A DNA stretch of 64,000 bases from Nymphaea colorata (GCF_008831285.2 NC_045145.1:3636723-3700722); one strand, 5' to 3'; positions 14,022 to 27,779 are shown, counted from the stretch's first letter. Notes: generated by a model not told the origin, from the letters alone. Made by a program: numbers and translations.

Positions 14022-14196
14022 CAGGGGCGGAGGGAAGGGGGGTCTTGCCTGGGTCATGGCCCCACCCCAACCAATGAATTTTTGTTTTTTTTACATTGAA
14101 AAAAATAATATTTTTTAATTGCATAATGTATTTTTTGTATTAGAATTCAGTTTGACCTTATCCAGATCCAAAAGTTGGATTGCCGGTCCGCCCCTG
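14022..14196. mobile_element. Small TIR-flanked non-autonomous element, GGGGCGGA family
   Basis: The ends are a perfect 10-bp inverted pair, CAGGGGCGGA at 14022-14031 and TCCGCCCCTG at 14187-14196, with a non-coding AT-rich core. Sequences with the same AGGGGCGGA start occur at about 36293 and 46505. No clear target duplication is visible. Confidence 0.5.
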
Positions 14197-15185
14197 AAGA
14201 AAACCCTGGTTCCGCTCCTGGCTGCATGACATGATAAATTCATAGATTTTTTAAGTTTCTAACTTTACAGTTCTGTGATAATCTTTTACTTATAAATATG
14301 AAATTAACGTTATTTTCCTGATGTTCTATTAATTCCTATAGACAAAGAGAGAGAGAGAGAGTGTGTGTGTTTGTGTTCAACACGAACCAAAATTTCGCAA
14401 GCCGTCACTGGGTACCCGCGTCTGTGCCCACCCCTAACTTGCCTTGCATTCGCTACCGTAAATCTTCATGTATTCAACAGCGTACATGATCTAGCAAATG
14501 ACGATGCTCTCATTATTGTTCTGTGGAGAGGGAGATCCAAACCATGTCATTTCACATTTTTCAGATGGAGAGTACCCACTAGGTCTTTAATCCACTGCTA
14601 CTAAGATCGGCTTTTGTCTGGAATTGTTATTCAAACCATATACAGATAATTGGCTTGACTCCAAAACCGTTTTTAAGGAGGTAACATTGAAAGATTGCAA
14701 TTAATAAGAAAATTCAAAGCATTTTTTCAAAAAAAAAAAATGTAGAAATAAGACATGTACAATTTGTGAGGTTCCGAAAATATCCAATAGCAAAAGTATT
14801 AAGCAATGATACCTCAACCGACACATATAATGGATTTGTTTTCATCAATCCAACTCCAGTCCAGCCCAGCGCCATTCATGGCAGATTCGTGATTAGCATC
14901 TAAAGACAGTATAGAACTCAATTTTCCTATTTGAGAAATCCTCAGCGTAGATACATTATGTGTCTTATGCATATACTACGAATGATACATCTTATTAATC
15001 TAATCTTAACAAATATTACAATGCATCAACAGTAAATAACTCAAAAAAGATGAACCCCTGAGCAGAGGGATTCCCCAGCTTCCATTTTTCTTAGTGGAGA
15101 TCGTCCTTAATAACCCGCGTTGTGGCTTTGATTTTCAGCCAAAGATGGGCATGACGTGGACCAGCGTAGGTAACAGGTAATGTTA

Positions 15186-18100
15186 CTAAACCAAAAAATC
15201 AGTGTCTGAGAGTTCGAGAATCTTATGCATGCCTTTCCCTCGAACGCCGGGCTTGAATTGGTTGCCTTCTATGTACCTGCATTTGAGGCAACGCAGAAAA
15301 CTCTTCCATGTTCATTTAGATAATCATACAACAGCTTCAGGGCGTGACAAACTAAAGCAGCGCATGCTCTAAGATCGGATCAAAAGTAGAATGATAGAAG
15401 AAGGAACACAGAATAACTTGAATCAACATAAGATTAATGTTGCTTGAGCATGCTGCAAGGGTTACTGAATTCAATAACCCTAGTAACATAAAAAGACAAC
15501 CCAGGAAAAGCAAGCAAGCGTATACAAAAGACATTTTGAAAAACAGGCTTAACTTTGGGAGAATGCCTTGTGCTTGAAAATGCACATTCGACTGCTTAAA
15601 TTAGACAAAACAATGCAGTTAAATGAAAACCTTTTCAAACTCAATAATGATTTTGTTTATAATTGAAATTTCGGTAGCTACTCCAAAAAAATATGAGAAT
15701 AAACGGTGATACAAAACTTGAGTTTATAAGAAACAAAAGTCACAGCATGGATGCTCTTAGTACGAGCTACCAATCCAATTGAGTTCACAAAATGAGAAGA
15801 GGTATTGCCACCGAAAAGAAAATCATTTTTCGACATAATATCAGAGAGTACTTTTTGTATATCAACCATGTACATCAAGTTCCATTTGTTTGTATTGGTA
15901 AGATATGAAAAGATTGGTACAAGTGCAATCACTCATTTACATATTTGCAAATTCTATTGCTTTTCATAAAGAAATGCCTGTACTTTTCACATATGGAAAT
16001 TGGCATTTCCAGTTCAAAAAACTGCAATCAGATATGTATAGTATATCTGCAAGTTTTCTACAGGTGGAACTAAGCTAACACACATGACAAGTACAACAAA
16101 AAAAATTACTCACAGTTCTTTCAATAAGGGGTGCTTATAAAAGGTATCTGGAATCCTTCCTGTGAACATATTATGATCCAGGTACCTGGCATAATACAAA
16201 GGAAAAAAGTATTAATAATTTATTGTTATGGATCGTGCAGATAAATCAGTTTGTGTGAGGTTTTACTAAGCCAAAGAAAATAGAACATTATACAGTCATT
16301 CCATTAACTATAAAAGCAAGTGGATAGTCAGGTTCAGCATGAAAACTTGCACATGAGAAGAACACAATCAAGTACTAAATCTCTGATTTCCCAAAAATAA
16401 TTTTGATCTATCGCCACATTTCTAGGCAGACATACAGATAAGTTAATCTTGGAATAGAGGCAAGGTCTGCAGGAACTATCCCCGTCATCTTGTTGTAAGA
16501 GAGGTACCTGCAAACATGTACCCAGTTCATCTTTCAGAGAGGGAATTAAGGATGCATACAATTCATCACTGCAGTATTACTCACAGAATTTCCAAATTTG
16601 TCAAGTTCGCAAGCTGTGCAGGAACTCCTCCAGTCAAATAATTGTTATTCAGGTACCTATATTACCATTAACTTGTTAAAATAATAACTTAAATGCTAGC
16701 TGTGCAACTCTAGGAAGAAGGAATAAATATAGAACCAGAGAAACATAAACTAACAATGAACATCCACCAACTGCTATCCAATATGCGGTTCAAACAAAAG
16801 AAATTACACATGGGTGCAGATATGGAGGGCAGCAATTTGAAAAAATGTGTGTTTTGGCTGTAAATATACAGGATTTCTCAATTACATCCTTACGGATCTG
16901 AACAACATGATTTGTCTTGTGGGTGGGTTTTACTTCTCAATCACATCACTCCACCGTGCAAGTGGTTCTATCAAAGCTCAAAAAATGGTGGCCTGAAAAA
17001 CTTTTAATTCCTTTATGATCTTCTTAAGTTCAAACTTCAAAATGCACAGGACATTTTTATGTTCAGGTTGCGTGAAAATAAATTGCCTATAACATCCACT
17101 CCACCAGTTCCTCATATTCAGTAAACATGCAAACAGCATGAGCTCTGAGACAATATCAGATTCCACAGTTCACATATTTCCAAGTCAAAAGAACCTTTTC
17201 TATATATATATATATATATATAATTTCAAATAATACAAACCTAAGTTTGGATAGAAAATGCCCTTCTGGACATTTCAAGTAATACTAGCAATGGGAAGAA
17301 CATCACTTTTGCTGGACTTCGGTGCCCAATTTCTTTTACCATCCTATTCTTGAAAGTGATACACCAGAAAAATAACTTGATTTACAGAAACAAGCACAAA
17401 TAGGTCAATATTCCTTTCATGAAAATTATTATCCTGCATTCAAAGTGTGAACAGGTTCAGCAACTAGAACACCATGTACCCCAGACATCACTTACAAGTT
17501 ACGAAGAGATGGAAACCCGCCTTCTATGTGTATAAGCTCCCTTATTGTTCCTACAAGATGGTTGTTCCCAACATCTCTGAGGACAAAATAAAATTAATGC
17601 TATATCAGAATATATAATGCAATTCCAGCAGTGCAAATGGTACTTTTAAAAAGCAAACAGTGCTAGTAAATTGAATGTGAACTAAGTAAATGATGCTAAA
17701 CCATACAATTGCCTAAGGTAGGGAAGATTCCCCAGTTCTGGTGGAATGCGCCCAACAAGGCGATTTTGCTGCAGGTAGAGATAGCGAAGGTCAGGCAAAT
17801 TTGCAAGCTCCTTAGGAATTTCTCCCTTGAAATGGTTGAAGCTCAATTGCCTATCAAATTCAGCAAATGACAATTAACATATACTGGACTTGGTAATATG
17901 TCTGGATCAACTTACTTATTTTAGGAATACAACGTTAATCTTGGTATAGAATGCCAGACAGACTTACAGATATTGCAATTTTTTCAATTCGCCAATCTCT
18001 GGAGGGATAACATCTTGAAATTTATTCCACCTCAGGTTCCTAGCACAATAAGAAAAAAGCAATTTACTACAACTTCCAGTAGATTTCCAATTGACAGAAA

Positions 18101-21100
18101 GTTCTAGCTAATCATTAGCAACCACAATGCAACTTGTGAAATTGTAGAATACAGTATATCACTAGTAACCATGTTTAGCCTTGACATATACATAAAGGTG
18201 TATGTAGCTTGAAGCTTCTATACAACCACATACAGCTGGGTCCTCATATCTAATGCCGACAGATTTGGGGGGTTCTCAGAAGCGGAAAAAATGGGTTTCA
18301 AGATTAAGGAAATAAACTACATTACCTTGTCAATTCTCAGAGGATGCCAGTGCCCACATTTTAACACGGATACTGCACTCATGGACTCATAGCCCCAAGT
18401 TAAATGGAATGTTTGTCTTATAACAACATGTCCAATATTGAATATTTAATATCTATTACATGTAAAATTTCTCTTTGTTTCATTCCCTTTCTATTTCATA
18501 TCTGGAGAACTCCACTCATTATTGAGACTTTTTTCAGAAGAAATAAAAAAAAGTAACGAATCTCTCTCTCTCCCCCCCCCCCTCTCACTATATATATATA
18601 CACATGCACGCACACACACATATAAGGTGATGACTGATGATCATTCACTTTCATTTAATGATTTTTTTCTTGTCTATGGAGATGGGAATTATTTTTCTCA
18701 TCAACCAATTCTACATAGTTCTGAGTCTTTTCTAATCCTTGCTCTTACTACTTGCATCAATGCTATACCTAATACCACTAATATAAACCATTCCTGCTGA
18801 CACCAATAACATGAATGGACATCTTAAAGAATATAGCCAACTTTTTACACCTACCAATGGAATTCTTTTCAGCTTTTAGCCGAAACTAAGGCAGGGTGCA
18901 TGAAAGGCCAGTGACCTAGCCCAGCAGATTATCATTAGATAAGTGTCAGATTGTTAAATCCTCACTCAATCAGGGTTGGGCCCCAAACTGGGACAAATTG
19001 GTGGCTTGGGATTCTGTGTGCCTAAAATTGTCCCAAGTGAAACTTGTAATTGTCTTCACAATGTCAAATTGTTGTCTATAGGGCTTAAAACCCCAAAAAA
19101 GCCATGAGGCCATGCTATGTAATGCTTCAGTCAAGCTGGATGGTCCTAAAAGCTATGTTTTATTAGCAAGATGTAAGTTCATGAAGATAGTTCTACAATG
19201 CCTTTTTACTATTATGCTTCTACCATAGCAGACTGTTAGATACCGGATATGGGATCATGGGTCGGGTCCATTTGATTGACCCAGTAACCTCCATAAATAG
19301 GGTCGCTAGACCAGAACAGTGTTATCGCAGAACATATCGGGTGTTCCTCTAGGAGGAGAAACCCTAATCTGGGATTAGGGTTGCCGTGTACGTGGGTTTC
19401 TCAAGGGTTCTACTGTAAGGAGGGGATATCAGTTAGAGTGGCTAACACAGAGACACAGCAAGTTCCAAGGAAGAAAATGATGCTGAATTACAGAAAGAAC
19501 TAAATCTACATGACTATCAAGTGATGAAAGGGTGTGTGATGTGTGTATAAGAGAGAGAGAGAGAGAGAGAGAATTCTTCAAAAAATATTCAAAGAGCAGC
19601 TGCAATTTTGATTGTTGATTTATTGAAAATATTTACAAATTAAAGCATGAGAGTGTCCAAAAGCCTACAATATTCTCAGACGCTTAAGCCGTCCAATCTG
19701 AGGAGGGATTGACCCAGTCAGCTTGTTGTTATGAAGATCCCTGTTAACCATACAGATAAAAAAATGCTCAGCATTGGACAATAAAAATAAAAACCACATC
19801 CTTGTAAACATCACAAAAAACACACAGAAAAGCAAATGCATAATTATGACTCCTGAATCCAATGGATACATTATATATGTACTGCATAATGATACACAGC
19901 AAGACCCAAATCTCTACTTGGGCCCTCAACTTGCTATTAAGTATCAAACAATATCTTAACATTGTCCATCATTATGTAGGTGATGTGAAAGAATACAATA
20001 AGAAATTTGGGGAAAAAAAATATCAAGGCATGATCCCGTGCAACTTCAGCTAAGCAAGTTGAAAAACATTACATTTCATTGAAAATAGAAAAGAAGAAAA
20101 TTAAGAAGAGTCGAAAAGTATCATTAGGAGGGTAATCAAGCTGAAGTAAGCAAGACAGTGAAAAGGGAAATTCTTTGACAAATAATTTCTTCCTAGTTCA
20201 GAAGACCGATATTCTAGTTAGCACAAAGTCTATCAGAGAAGAAAATTAGTATAAAAGGCACATCTGAGAAGCAAGAAGCAAATAAAGACAAAATATCCTC
20301 AGACATGAACAAGAAAAAAAGGAGAACTTAATACATAAGCAACAAGGAAGCACACAAAAGAGGTAACTGTAGTACTTACAATCTTGTGAGATCCAAAAGG
20401 TTGGTTACAGCAACAGGAAAAGGTCCAATAATAGAAACTGCATATACCTCCCTGTAGGAAAGAAATAAAATCAGTAAGTGGTTAACAAGCAAAAGGCTTT
20501 ACGTAATACGAGAAATTTTCAAAAACAGCCTAAACAATTGGCAACAATCAAACCTAGTCTTCTCATATTGTTAAAAAGATAGCTAACTTTTCCACCATCC
20601 ATAAAAAAACAACCATTTTCCTATTAAGCCTAGGTTATTACTAACCTAGGCTTGGGTTGATCTTATTAAATACCAAAACACCTTTAATGAAGACAAAATT
20701 GTAATTTTCAGATTGTAGTAGCTTTCTTGACTATATCCAATAACATTAGTACATGAGTAATTATACCCAAATAACTTAGTTTTTCTATTAACATTTAAAA
20801 TAATTATGTGATTTTTTTCGTTAACATTAGAAAACCTTTTTCAAGGAAAACTAATTGTATTTATAAAGGTTAGGCATATTTTTTATATCACTTTTAAAGG
20901 GTAAAAAGGTACCTTTATCCTGTTTTAATAATTAAAATTTCGAAGATAATCTTATGAATCCTCTCGGTTAATCATAGAAAAGTTAGGTGCGTTTTAGGTG
21001 CCTTGTTTATTATTGTCTTTTTTTAGGTGTGTTTTTAAATTTTTCAATATAAAGATCGTATATCGGTATGTAAATGAGACAAGCATAAGAAGGAAACTTT

Positions 21101-22752
21101 CTAAGTGCAATATCAATAGAGGAATGACACCAAGAGCAATAGCAAGTACCTGATCTTCTTTAAACATTTTAAATATCAATAGAAATAGGTCTAGTCTAAC
21201 AGTAGGCAAATCAAATGAGTGCCCGGTCTTAAACTCAACTCCTTTCGGTCAACAGAAAAAAAAACCATAATGTAACAAAAAGAAAGTGAATATTATATTC
21301 AATGCTAAACATATCCGCTGTACTTACAAGTTACAAAGATGAAAGAAGAAAGAATCTATATTTCAAAGGCAGCTCAAACAGACACCCATAAGAAAAGACA
21401 ATGGGAATTTGAAAAGGGAAATTTTCATTAAAGTTCAGTTGAAACATGAAATCAAGTTTCTAACTGTACTGCTTTAAATGTGGACTTTCTTGGAATGAAA
21501 AAGTTGCCATACCAGCCAATATATGCTTCATCACTTATAAAGAAAAAAGAAAAAAAAAATTGATCAGCAAGCCATCTGCTAACTGTCAAACAGATCGCCA
21601 ATGATTTTCATGTGTAACCAACTTACAGTTCTGTCACAACCCTGTAATCTCCCTGATCGGTACATGTGACACCAGACCATGCTGGTAGATCTCCATCTCC
21701 ACAAGGATCATCTCCAACCCACGAATACACGACTCTCCAGCCAAGAGACGCCTTTATTTCATTTAGTGCTTTCACTGAAACAGGACATTAATTTGCGACT
21801 ATGTTATTAAACAAAATTCAAAGGGGAATCCAGAGATTTTATTTCAGAAGTCTAGATCCACATTCTACAAAGACAGAACACTGTCATTATGAAAACCAAG
21901 CAACATCTTTATATATAAAGCAAAAAAGCATTAATTAATGTGCACTTCCAATGCCAAAATTGGAGAGGGACGATGAAACCAAAATGATTCACATTATGTC
22001 TTCCGGAAAACAAAATATAACCAGTCAACTAAACAACAAAAAGCCAAATAGATTTAATCCGTTAAGCCACAGTGATAACAGTTTTGCTCTACACTGAGAA
22101 TATGTGCTAATTTATTTTGCCGGAAGAAGCTCGGCTTAGCCCTTAAAAGGAAAAAAAAAAGGATAGAGGAAGAAGCACAGCTCGTCAGCCACCATACTAA
22201 CAAATCCAAGCATTTTATCATGCAAATTGCCAAATTTAGACAATTCAACAAGTATGTATAATTACTCGACAAACTGAAGTTCATCTACAAATTTCTTCTA
22301 ATTGCTCGGTCAAGATATAGCCGGATAAAATCCACTCGAAAATTAGAAAAATAAAAACAAAAAACAGTCTTGCTTCACGCAATGCATGCTTCGAGAGTCA
22401 TACATTACGATAATACTGAGACAGCAGAAAATGCAAAGAAGGAAAACCTAAAAACAGAGAAGAACACTCGACCAGGAATTCTAGCATTTTCCCTAACTCA
22501 TCCCTTTTTCCTAAATTTCAGTAATCGGAGAAGCAGTTGAACCGCACGATGAAGAGATCTCCATGTCTCTCTCACCGAGACAAGGAACAAATCTCAGAGA
22601 CATAACAGGACGTTAAACAGCAAAAAAGTAAATCAAAATTTAGAGATGCATCGGGATCTACCGTCTCTTTTTAGGGTCTTTGAGTGACCAGCACGGAGTA
22701 GAAGAGCGATCAATAGGAGGAAGACAAACACAGATCGGAAAGACGACCCCAT
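15186..22752 (-). CDS. Secreted leucine-rich-repeat protein without kinase domain
   Basis: Exons on the minus strand: 22752-22662, 21774-21627, 20451-20380, 19740-19669, 18039-17968, 17850-17707, 17576-17496, 16656-16585, 16507-16436, 16185-16114 and 15276-15186; together 987 nt, 328 residues. Residues 1 to about 24 form a signal peptide rich in Leu. An N-terminal LRR cap follows, containing GWRVVYSWVGDDPCGDGDLP and WSGVTC. Ten plant-type repeats (LxxLxLxxNxLxGxIP) run to the C-terminus, which ends in SDTDFLV. There is no membrane segment or kinase, so the protein should be extracellular. Most repeats are 24 residues and occupy one 72-nt exon with phase-2 borders; 17707-17850 holds two repeats and 17496-17576 a 27-residue one. 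The family is a conserved plant LRR group of about 330 residues whose ligand or partner I cannot name. Related folds include DRT100 and polygalacturonase inhibitors. Confidence 0.93.
19232..19446 (+). mobile_element. Possible LTR fragment in an LRR gene intron
   Basis: The segment starts TGTTAGATACCGG, contains a TATA-like CATAAATAGGG and then a leader-like stretch with CCCTAATCTGGGATTAGGG. That order resembles a retrotransposon LTR (U3, TATA, R). I could not locate a clean CA end, a partner LTR or a target duplication, so it may be a degraded solo LTR. Confidence 0.3.
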
Positions 22753-23012
22753 CGGGATCTCCGGCCAAACACTTCGAAGAATCAGAGTAGTAGCGCAGCA
22801 CTGGAGTTAACTTCCGTCCCTACGAAGCATGGATCTCCCTCTCCTCACGGTAATGGAGGATCGGAAGGAGCAAAACGTGGCGGCAGCAAGCAGACAGAAC
22901 GCGGAGAGAGAGAGAGGGAGCGAGGGAAGATCCGAATACGTGTGGATCCCGATTTTATAGTGACACCCACTAGAGGGAAGAATCGCTCGAACATCGAATA
23001 TCGACTCGGACT

Positions 23013-23346
23013 GAGACGAGACGAGACGAGACGAGACGAGACGAGACGAGACGAGACGAGACGAGACGAGACGAGACGAGACGAGACGAGACGAGACGAG
23101 ACGAGACGAGACGAGACGAGACGAGACGAGACGAGACGAGACGAGACGAGACGAGACGAGACGAGACGAGACGAGACGAGACGAGACGAGACGAGACGAG
23201 ACGAGACGAGACGAGACGAGACGAGACGAGACGAGACGAGACGAGACGAGACGAGACGAGACGAGACGAGACGAGACGAGACGAGACGAGACGAGACGAG
23301 ACGAGACGAGACGAGACGAGACGAGACGAGACGAGACGAGACGAGA
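23013..23346. repeat. (ACGAG)n pentanucleotide repeat, about 67 copies
   Basis: An essentially uninterrupted GAGAC/ACGAG tract of 334 bp, 261 bp upstream of the ATG of the minus-strand LRR gene. The plus strand is almost all purine plus C; the minus strand reads CTCGT. Each unit has one CpG. Because 5 and 3 share no factor, every frame stays open and reads as a pentapeptide repeat, so the long reading frames across it are not evidence of coding. Confidence 0.98.
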
Positions 23347-23827
23347 AAAACACCTCGCAACGTGATGAGAAATTGCAGTTCAGTCGATCAATTTTTTGGG
23401 AATTTCTATTTTCGAGTTTACCTGTTTTCGTTTCATAAAACAAAATAGATTTGGCATTTTTAAATTAAAAAAAAAATACTCGAATATAAAAGTGATTTTC
23501 GTTAATCTAAGGAGCACAGAACATTATTTGCAATTTTTTTCAACATTACCTATTATTATAGGTCACTAAATTATACTCTTACATTTTAGTCAATTATTTT
23601 GGCTTCTCAAGTTAACGTAAGTTCACTTTAAACCCTCATCTTATAGTGTTATAGTCTAAAGCCCTTAGCATTCTTTTAGAAATTAAACTCAAAACATGAA
23701 TCATCACTAGTCATGAGGTGGATCGAATTAAAGTTTGTAAACTTTGACAGAAGCTAAAATATTATTTTTTAGAGTTTTTATATATGATAAGTAATTACGT
23801 GAAAACCTATGACAGTACGGAGTATAA

Positions 23828-24185
23828 AGATGTTAATAGATCGATTCAAATCAAATGTCTTCTTAACCATGTTCATTTTTTTAAATGTTTAAATATCGGG
23901 TTTGATACAAATTAAAAATAGTGTATCTAAATCTGAATAGAATCTAAAATCCATATTTTCACATCCGAATCCAAATCTGAATTTAAACTTTATCCAACTG
24001 ACTTTGTAATACATTGGATATATGATATTTATTTGAAACTAAACTAAACTCGATCTAAATCTAATAAGATATTGATGTATATCCAAATTTGAATTCAATC
24101 CAATGTTATTTCTTAAATTCGAATCCAATTTATTTCTTATTCAAATATTAATTTTTTTTCATATCCGTTTTTTTGAAAGACTAAT
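23828..24185. repeat. MITE-like repeat, GGGATGTCAA family, degraded
   Basis: Starts AAAGATGTTAATAGATCG and is filled with variants of AAATCCGAATCTGAAT before a terminal ATATCCGTTTTTTTG stretch. The same organisation is seen at 35070-35365, 36905-37195, 37600-37990, 51747-52160 and 56753-57191. Ends are approximate. Confidence 0.5.
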
Positions 24186-24559
24186 CAATTTTAGTCGGAG
24201 AAGTGAGATCGATTCGGTTAGGCCAACATAGGACGGCTTTGGGCCCGTGGGTTTCTCTGAGTCAACCCTCCAAACCAATATGGTCCCATTAGACCCGAAT
24301 CACCGAACTAATGCGTTTAAAGGCGTCAGAAATTGCTCTGTGGTTATATATTAAAAGAAAAAAGGCACCGACAAAGGCAAATGGTTGGCCAAAAGGCCTC
24401 AGAATTTGGTTTCTTCAAAAAATAAAGAACTTGGAATATTGATAACTTTATTATGGATATGGATCTTGTTCGGTAAGAGACCTACTCGATTAACGATACA
24501 GGGTTTCGGGTAAGTCAGAAGGTTTGGTAAGTCGGGTAAGTCAGAAGGTTTGGTAAGTC

Positions 24560-24872
24560 TGGCCATCGGGGCTCCCGCCCGACACCAAAAACTTGGGCTC
24601 AGACCTAACCGACAACCAAAACCCTAATTTGACAACCAAAACCCTAATTTGAACCTGCCGGGCTGATTAAATTATAAAATATATATTGTTAATATAAAAT
24701 AATATATAAATATTAAAAATATAATAAAATATTATAATTATATATAAAAAATAATAAAATACATATTAAAAAAACTGTTATCGAGCCCACTTGGGCTGCC
24801 CAGATGACATTTTGGGTTGGCTCGATGTCCTATTTTCCAGGTTCGAGTCGAGCGGCCCAGGCTTACTCAAAA
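24560..24872. repeat. MITE-like repeat, GGGCCGG family
   Basis: GC-rich flanks built of GGGC/GCCC words (CCCGCCCGACACC, CCACTTGGGCTGCCC) enclose an AT-rich core of TATAAAATAT words. The same build is seen at 26796-27019, 31120-31360, 45225-45495 and 58077-58301, the last with a target duplication. Confidence 0.45.
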
Positions 24873-25483
24873 GCTTCATCGTTCCTCTGCCTTCAAGATC
24901 TTGGGCTGTATCGAAACTTGAATGAACTATAGCAGTGTAGATCGACTAATTCGGATCAAATTAGTGGTAAATAATTCATATGAATAATCAATCGACACAA
25001 ATTAAGCGTCCATGTGTCATGGAGTATTTTCTTTTTGTTACTTTTGGTAGTTTTTCATGACGTTTTATATCAGTTTTTTTTTTATACTGATTCTTTTGAA
25101 TTGCTACCTGAAACAAACCAATTAATTCATTCAATTAGCAGATTTGGTCGATTCACTTAAATTTCACAAATGGAGTTAATATTGTGACGAGAGTGCGAGA
25201 ATACACATGTGATTAGCATATGGCTGAAAAACTTATGAAGAAACAATTCGTCTATAGTTATTGACCACAAAGAAAGAGCAAGGGGTTGACGCCGGCTCGA
25301 CCAATTTCTGGTTTTTTTTTTTTAATGAAGTCATATAATAAATGCAAACTGTTGATATCTGCATCAAATAAAAATAATTGAGAATAGAAGAATATGTCAA
25401 ATAATTTATATTTGTGTCAAATAAAGAAGATGGAGTAGAATAGATGAATAGATTCATAAGGTTTTTCACAAGTATCATCTCTA

Positions 25484-25485
<2 letters not shown>

Positions 25486-25548
<63 letters not shown>
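25486..25548. repeat. (TA)n microsatellite
   Basis: About 60 bp of alternating T and A. Confidence 0.95.
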
Positions 25549-25551
<3 letters not shown>

Positions 25552-26795
25552 GAACATAAGTATTGTTTGGCCATTTCTGCATATGAGATGTCATGGTCCC
25601 AAAATAACTCAAACCATTTCCGGTGACAAAGTCCAAAAACGTTGCGATGGAGTTGGAATTAAGGCCTTTGAATGACAAGAGTCAATAGTTAAATTATGTA
25701 AATATATCGTTATTAATTAGTTCAAAATTATATTTTTTAAACTAGTAACTTATTTTTAGCAAAAATGCAAAAGTAGTATCTAGGAATTTCTGACAGTTTT
25801 TTATTGAATGCAGAGACATTATTCTAATTGATAAATTAATTATAATTTTAATTTCAGAAAAAAGTTCATGCACGAAACTAAGCAGTAAGAGAGAGGTTGA
25901 CGCAGTGGAGAAAACATGCATGGCAGTCGCCAGTTGAAGGTAGGTGCGGAGACAACCCACAATTTGAAACCTTGATTTAGTGTTGAAATTTGGGTGAACT
26001 TAGGTCTAATTATATATGTGACAGCCTCACAAGAACCGGGCTACTGTCCCATGATCAATTGAAAATTTATTATTCATATATTTAGTGCTAATACAAAAAA
26101 TTTTCTGGCTCTGCCCGCCCTGGTTGAAGGCAGTGACAGAAAAAAAAAGTCTACTTAAAATGTGGCGTAGCCCTCAACGGTCGGTCCACCGCCCATTTGT
26201 AATATTTTAAGTTGACCTTGAACTTATACAATACTATAAATTTACATTCAAAGATACATCCGGAAAACAAAAAAGTAGTTTAAAATCTAATTAGTAAGGT
26301 ATCATTTGGTAATGAGAACAATAACAAACTGTTTTATGAATCTGCTTTAAAGATTGAGACGTGCTCATGAAAAACTATATTTAATTTGTTCACATTGCTT
26401 AACCACCCCTAATAAGGGTAGTTTGGCAACTGAAACATTTATAAGTGTTTCATAAATATTTCATTAACCTGCAACAATCCTTAGGCAGTAATATTTCAGC
26501 TACCAAACCTCCATACACTTTTTGAGTGTTCCATGAACACTTTGTGTTTTATGAATCACATGACTCAAAGATTGGAACCAGATCCATAGAGCTGACTTAA
26601 AAGATTGAGGCATATGTATGAAATAATCCATGAATCTACTCTAATTCTTGAAACAAATTCATAACACTTGCATAGCTGCTTCTAAACATCTGAGTAGATC
26701 AAATTAATGAAGTAGTAGATAAAGCATAACAATAATCAAGTGGGAATTGATAAAAGGAACACAAGCTTGAGTCTTGAAAAGAAGCCCGCGTATTG

Positions 26796-27019
26796 AAGGT
26801 TGGGCACCGGGTACCCGGCCAGACTCGAGTCGAGGCCTGGGCAGCTGGGCCCAAAAAAAAGGACACCGGGCAGCTCGATAATTTTTTAAATATTTATTTA
26901 TTAATATATATATAATATTTTATTACTATTAATATTTTTCTTAAAATTTAATTGGGGTAGACTGGGGCTGAGCCTGGGCCTGAGTTTAGGGTGTTGGGCC
27001 GGCCCGATGCCCAGGCTTA
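26796..27019. mobile_element. hAT-like MITE, GGGCCGG family
   Basis: The left end AAGGTTGGGCACCGGG pairs with the reverse complement of the right end, AAGCCTGGGCATCGGG. The core is AT-rich with no coding. It is related to the better preserved copy at 58077-58301. Confidence 0.55.
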
Positions 27020-27152
27020 CCCATATTTGTATGAAGTTCATGTTTATCTGCCTTTTTACTCACAAATCAAATTAATTAAAAACTGCCAAGATAAGTACAC
27101 GAATAAGCGTGACCGGCATATGTGGATACTGTATTCTATTCGGTGACAACCT

Positions 27153-27320
27153 TCACTACAAAAAACCAAACTTTCTCTGACGGTTGAAAAACATTGGCAA
27201 AACATGGAAACGTGTGGGTAAAAGCTTTACCGACGTCTGAGGCGGTCGTCGATGAAGCAAATGTCGGTGGAACTGTGAACGCACAATGGACATCTAAAGT
27301 CCATCGTCGCCTAATAGAAA
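27153..27320 (+). mobile_element. CACTA-like transposon terminus
   Basis: CACTACAAAAAACC followed by TCTGACGG, ACCGACGTCTGA and GTCGGTGG words resembles a CACTA (En/Spm) terminal and sub-terminal region. The same CACTACAAAAAA start occurs near 33808 and 34936. The other end was not found. Confidence 0.4.
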
Positions 27321-27735
27321 ATTACAAGTGTCTAAGTAATTTCCTACTAGATAGTTATATATGTCTTATCTAAGAATATATATTTTGCTGTTTCACACCA
27401 AACCCTATCTAGGTTTTGTTGCTAGCTGCCATAAACATTTTTTTTTTTTGTCTGTAATCTGAAAGTGGATGGCAGCATTTTTTGGATGCCATAAACAACT
27501 GTCAGTAAAAAGGACTTGCTTTCAGGATATGTCAAAATCAAACTAGGTTTTGAGGGCTTATTCAAGCTGTTGGTGCATGTCTACAGTTTGTTAATTAGGT
27601 CTTTATTTAGACAAGTAGACCCCTTTTTGGAGAAAGACTTTTAGGCATCATGTGGTTCCCTTTTGTTTGGACCTTAAATCTGCATCTGCTCTACACAGCA
27701 AATAGACCAGGGATATATATAAACTTCAATTTGTC

Positions 27736-27779
<44 letters not shown>

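Larger units (their letters stand above)
9909..15185. other. Intergenic region between the GAUT 5' side and the LRR gene 3' end
   Basis: The GAUT and LRR genes are both on the minus strand, so this holds the GAUT promoter and 5' UTR (first few hundred bases after 9909) and the 3' flank of the LRR gene. GA-rich runs occur at about 10140-10165, 10290-10310 and 10575-10590. Further on are an A/T homopolymer-rich repeat (about 12390-12690), a GC-rich patch (about 13180-13400), an 80-bp tandem pair (13438-13597) and a TIR-flanked element (14022-14196). No further coding gene is supported. Confidence 0.6.

Noticed and set aside
22942-23448. Long reading frames on both strands across the (ACGAG)n tract, predicting 157-171-residue proteins
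   Set aside because: They are pentapeptide artefacts of a 5-base repeat, which leaves every frame free of stops.
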